From Spirometra erinaceieuropaei (Eukaryota > Platyhelminthes > Cestoda > Diphyllobothriidea > Diphyllobothriidae), in assembly GCA_902702965.1 (NCBI GenBank), contig CACRXP010000738.1:159368-223367 (forward strand): a DNA stretch of 64,000 nt. Reading direction: 5' to 3'. Positions 60,226-64,000 of the stretch are shown piece after piece (the first letter of the stretch is position 1; each line of letters starts with the position of its first letter). Below the pieces are notes generated by a model. That model did no database searches. It was not told where the DNA came from and saw nothing but the letters and a program-made list of their open reading frames with translations. A program made the position numbers and the translations under genes.

Positions 60226-60637
60226 GCCGATCCTGGCACGATATCCTAGGTGCGAAAAGACAGAAATACTGAAACGAAGACTAAATGTGCCCACGTGAGT
60301 GCAATTCCTTCTGGCTAAAGCCTTTGGAGCTTCACTGACTTTACATTTAGTCTGCTCACTGAGGAGGGTAAGGCGGATCCACATGACTAACAGTCTTCGC
60401 AGTAAGGAAGCTGAAAAATAACCTGAGCGTATTCTCCAGCAAACGTCGGTCGAAAGCATGGTCTGGACCAGATGCACAAGCTGAACTTCAGTCGATAAGA
60501 GGTGTAGTTATTTTAAATATTCGAACTTTTGAAATTATAACCAAACGTAATTTTGCGATTTCGTTGAGTATACTCCATTTTTCAATGACGACGCGGACTT
60601 GTTCAGTGAAATGCTTTACCATATGTAAAAAGTTTAG
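60226..60637. other. Stretch between the gap and copy G
   Basis: GC-richer at 60226-60480, with no recognised repeat in this window except a weak inverted likeness of 60420-60480 to 24760-24810. From about 60530 it follows the intron-2 sequence found before exon 3 in gene D (TATACTCCATTTTTC tract). Confidence 0.4.
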
Positions 60638-61000
60638 AATTTGGAAGGCTGTTCGCTGACATCCGACGAGCCCCTTACGACAGACACGGCTGTGGAAATT
60701 CTAGTGAAGCGCCTTAATACTCTGGCCACATTTGAGTACCGTGCAGAATGCGGCGTCATTTGGAACAACTTCCGTTTGCGTCTTGCTAATGTCAACTTCC
60801 TCAATCTGAAAGCGGCTGTCTACCATACAATTTCAACAAGAACAGGAGAATCCTTAAGTGCTTGCTCAAATGAATCAATGTCAAACCTTCCAGCTTTCAC
60901 AAAATTAGCCTTGCGTGGCAGGCCATGGCCTACTTGTGCTTATGAAGCTCCTCGTGTCCTCGTCACCCATTCAGACATTTAAACTTGCCTAGAAATATAG
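60638..61000 (+). pseudogene. Secreted-family copy G: exon 3 with a premature stop, no other exons
   Basis: Follows an AGTTTAG acceptor and has the exact family length of 363 nt to the ancestral TAG (60998-61000). TAA at 60980-60982 removes the last five residues, including the conserved final Cys of TCLEI. Before that the frame is intact with EGCSLTSDEP, ATFEYRAEC, an SNES sequon, LPAFTKLAL and PTCAYE. No exon 1 or 2 is visible upstream, where the gap lies 400 bp away. Confidence 0.72.
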
Positions 61001-61199
61001 ACATGGTTATAAATGCAATATCGAATACTCAATACTTAACAATACACGTTTGCTTCCATTTCATTTCCTTGGTCATTCCGGCGGATAAATATATGTCGGA
61101 ATTAACGAACAGGGTATTTTATTGACTGTCCCTTTTAAAATTGTTTTGGATTCAATAGATTCTGTTTACTAGGGAAGCATTTAATTTTCCTAAACAGAA

Positions 61200-63080
61200 C
61201 AGGGACTACACAATTCGAACTTTTAAAAAGAGCGTGCACTGATTCATTAACCACATTTCTTTCATTTCGTAACGAATCTCCTGCACGACATACAGTATAC
61301 TGTGCTATAATCCTTAAAAACCACGATTCAGGTATTCGCGAAAATCGTTAGATTATAGCGTGATCAGGTTCGTCATAATGCATTAGTGCACTCAAACAGA
61401 CAACGACCACTTTGTACACGGCATCCAATGCAAGTTATAACAGACTGCATACGTTTGCTGATGGCGGTATAATCAACAGCAGCAAGAATTACTTTAAATA
61501 CAAAAGTGTTTCCCCTCCTGATTTTAGCCATAGTGCTTTTTTGAAAAACTGATTCCCCGAAAGTCCATATATCCGTCAGAATGCAGTCATCTACATTTCT
61601 AAAGTGTGTCTTCAGTTGTACGATATGACATCTATAATACGCATATAATTAAGCGAAATACGAAGAGAAAAAAATATTGTTTTACATGGCCACCTTACCC
61701 GTTTTTGTTCGGTTCAATCAAGCCTTGTGACCATCAAAGCTTTAGCAAAAAAACTCTCGAATCCTCCTTCGCAGTCAGATTTCTGAGCTAATTAATACAA
61801 TACCACCAAATTATTAAGGCATCAAAGATGCCTTGCATGGTGGTTTTATTTCTGGTTTCCATGTTCTGATAGACACACTATCCGTCGTTCACCAAGCGAA
61901 ACTGGGGCACAATACAGTGGACCAGGAGTGACACTAGGGGAGACAGAAGCTGTATCAAAATGGCCCCATAAGGCCGTCAATTAAGCCTAGACGAGGTCAT
62001 CCATGTCACTTTTACCAAAGGAGGCGATATATGCTAGGAAACAGGTCCAAACTAATGAGCATGTGCACAGGTACGCTTTCCAACAGACGACCTACTGGAG
62101 TACAATTTCGTACCCTGAGCTGTCCAGGTCAACAGCGATAGTCGTTTGAGTTAGTCGGAATACTGACTGTTTTCTGAAGCATAAGCGTGAAAGGGGAAAC
62201 GTGTTACCATACTATCAATCTTTTGGGCAATTTATTGACACATATTTGGAACAACATAAGAGAGAAAAGATTAGGAAACCCCATCAGCAAACGCCCATCC
62301 ATGTCATTTGACCACATGCTAATAACAGTGTCTCTTATTTGAACACTTGGATTCAGAAGAAGGCTGAAATAAGATTCGGCATCAGACTGTTTAGATCTCG
62401 TTTACAGTAAAGAAGGATTGATGAGATGAGTGGATGTCAAGCTGCTCTCATTTAAAGTGACTGTATTGTTGTTACCATCAAGTTCTCTCTCCTATTCACT
62501 CCTTAATCACAAACTCAGACGTGTCAATATATGTGAAGCTTTCTGGCAATAATCCTGTGGGACAATTAACGTCTGAATTATTTTTATTGTTGTTTAAAAA
62601 TAATGGGACCGTTTGCATGATCACCGTTGGACACTCCGATGGCAAATTGGCTTATAACGAATAAACATGGGTTGCGGGAAATGTACTTGCAAATTAAAGA
62701 TACACTAGTATTCGCCGAATATAAGTAGTGACAACACAAATGATGCGATGAAATACAGCATGTTGGAACTTCTTTCAAGCGCCGACCGGCAGCAGAATCC
62801 ATTACATGTCCCAGAAGGTGTTCATGTCTATCCGAAGTGGGGGAAAAAGTGACAAAGTCATGTGCCTCGGGCACTTGCTAATTGAAGCGTTACAAAAAAA
62901 TCCAATTACTGTCATCGATTTTTTTCGCCCGGCTTTACCGTGGAGTCCTATGAAGACAATCGGGATTTGGGAATGGGCCATAACATACAGGAGATTCAAA
63001 TGGAAATCGTTGCCTTTACGGTCGAAAAGCGAAGGCGAGCCCTCAGTTAAATAAAACTAGTGAGGTCGCCTGGACCCCAC
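61200..63080 (+). repeat. Truncated SD-A copy 3
   Basis: Follows 40300-42660: GTTAGATTATAGCGTGATCA (61347), the GTGGACCAGGAGTGACA tract (61918), CCTAGACGAGGTCATCCAT (61987), the AGATCTCGTTTACAGTAAAG tract (62394) and the CCTTTACGGTCGAAAAGCG tract (63014). It is more diverged than copies 1 and 2 and has no gene. Confidence 0.6.
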
Positions 63081-63429
63081 TGAATAATGAGAAATCCATG
63101 TCAAAAATGTCATACGCTGCACAATGTATGCAATATCACAACTTCGGAAAACTGCATTGTTTTGTAATTGCGCATGGATCTAAAGGATAAGTTAAATAAA
63201 ATGGTTAATAAAATTATGTCTGGGTGGTGAAATGTGGGTGGTACAAAATATCATGAATTCTGATTTGGCATAGGCGTAGCCTTGATGTGCGAATGGACGT
63301 AATTTGTGTAGGTTGCCGAGACAATCGTGATTATCTCTGTATATCAGCTTTTAATTGCCTATCACTAGCGATGTTTGAACAGTTCTCTTGTTGTTTACGA
63401 TACATTATATTAGTATGCCACACCATTAC
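63081..63429 (+). repeat. Repeat shared with 59520-59840
   Basis: TTATGTCTGGGTGGTGAAAT, GATTTGGCATAGGCGTAGCC and CTTTTAATTGCCTATCAC match the tract at 59640-59790. It joins directly to the end of exon 1 of copy H, where intron 1 should lie. Confidence 0.55.
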
Positions 63430-63502
63430 TCTCAGAGCGCCTGCAGCCAGATACGCAAATTTTAAGCCAAAATACAACTACTAATGCAGACAACATTCCC
63501 AT
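63430..63502 (-). pseudogene. Secreted-family copy H: orphan exon 1 (signal peptide)
   Basis: On the minus strand, ATG at 63502 opens a 73-nt exon: MGMLSALVVVFWLKICVSGC then RRSE, with donor A|GTAATG. The layout matches exon 1 of B, C and D, but a Lys interrupts the hydrophobic core and the TATA box is lost (the site reads CAGGATGAG). Intron 1 and exons 2-3 do not follow, because the sequence to the left is the 63081-63429 repeat. Confidence 0.62.
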
Positions 63503-64000
63503 TGATGTTCACAAGCATTGTCTCCGAAAAATAGAATTTCTCATCCTGAATTGAGCCAGTCGACGTTGCCAAAGCAAAGCCAAATAAATTTTCTCGGCAG
63601 AATAGGTGTACTTCTTCTTGCAGAATACGAAGCATGACTCGCAGAATGCTGTAGTAGGGCGCAATCATGGGAATCTTATCGCGTCAAAATTTGGAGTTGG
63701 CTTTTATAGCTCCATAGCCAGCTTTCATATCCTGTCTCGAATATCTTGTGCACGAAACCTCAGATAAAACAAAAGGCTACTTTCCTGTCGACGTTATTGA
63801 GGATAAACCATATGAGCAATATCCATTAATTCACTGATGCCCATGTTGTTTACGGCCATGCATACTACTGATGTCCTCTACCCGTTTTTTTAAATACCAC
63901 TAAGACACATAACATGTATTTGGTTGCATTTTAAGCGCTCACACTTCGAGCATTTGCACCTAGATCAGTGCAAGACAAAACAGAAAATGTACTTTTGCAT
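63503..64000 (-). repeat. Promoter-side block of copy H
   Basis: The reverse complement follows the gene B promoter unit: a CTACAGCATTCTGCGAGTCA tract, then AGCGCTTAAAATGCAA and CTTAGTGGTATTTAAA further upstream. The conserved distal motif would lie beyond the window. Confidence 0.5.

Noticed and set aside
59956..60477. Long frames across 60038-60225
   Set aside because: They only exist because the N run contains no stops.
1..64000. CRISPR array, bacterial operon or phage
   Set aside because: No spaced direct-repeat array, no dense coding on either strand; introns, TATA boxes and retroelements show nuclear eukaryotic DNA.

Overview
This is eukaryotic, AT-rich, repeat-dense nuclear DNA, with no operons and almost no long open frames. 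Fragments of Penelope-like retroelements (RT plus GIY-YIG) and of a CR1/Jockey-type LINE, together with short three-exon genes, suggest a platyhelminth, perhaps a diphyllobothriid-type tapeworm. That placement is inference from repeat style only.

The main content is a multicopy family of small secreted proteins that I do not recognise. The intact form has three exons of 73, 233 and 363 nt (222 aa). Exon 1 encodes a signal peptide and exons 2 and 3 encode two Cys-containing modules. Three copies look intact: B (+, 14736-17631), C (-, 27941-30060) and D (+, 34388-36719). All three have a TATAAA about 45-55 nt upstream of the ATG and the same split-codon junction. Five more are broken: A (8209-9127, no exon 1), E (about 51.7-53.6 kb, flanks and intron only, no exons), F (56463-56753, exon 3 without its start), G (60638-61000, exon 3 with an early stop) and H (63430-63502, exon 1 alone).

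The copies sit inside old segmental duplications. The unit reads: upstream block (4.56-5.4, 12.87-13.7, 52.9-53.5 kb), gene, 3' flank, repeat R1, a long non-coding block SD-A (19.0-24.9, 40.25-49.3, with pieces at 10.4-11.0, 59.0-59.5 and 61.2-63.1 kb), then repeat R2 (25.0-25.4, 49.6-50.0, 59.6-60.04 kb). Units occur in both orientations, so the locus has grown by duplication and inversion.

Mobile elements are all decayed. There are Penelope-like fragments at 150-1000, 9488-10340, 32205-33600 and 54660-56170, LINE RT fragments at 31930-32165, 45255-45655 and 46385-47815, a tRNA-like SINE candidate at 5407-5850, and a 360-bp foldback in intron 2 of gene B. Two sites (5780-5810 and 10268-10298) resemble a hammerhead ribozyme core. 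A gap of Ns lies at 60038-60225.

All homology statements here come from comparing segments of the window by eye. Repeat boundaries are approximate unless stated as exact, and no database search was possible.
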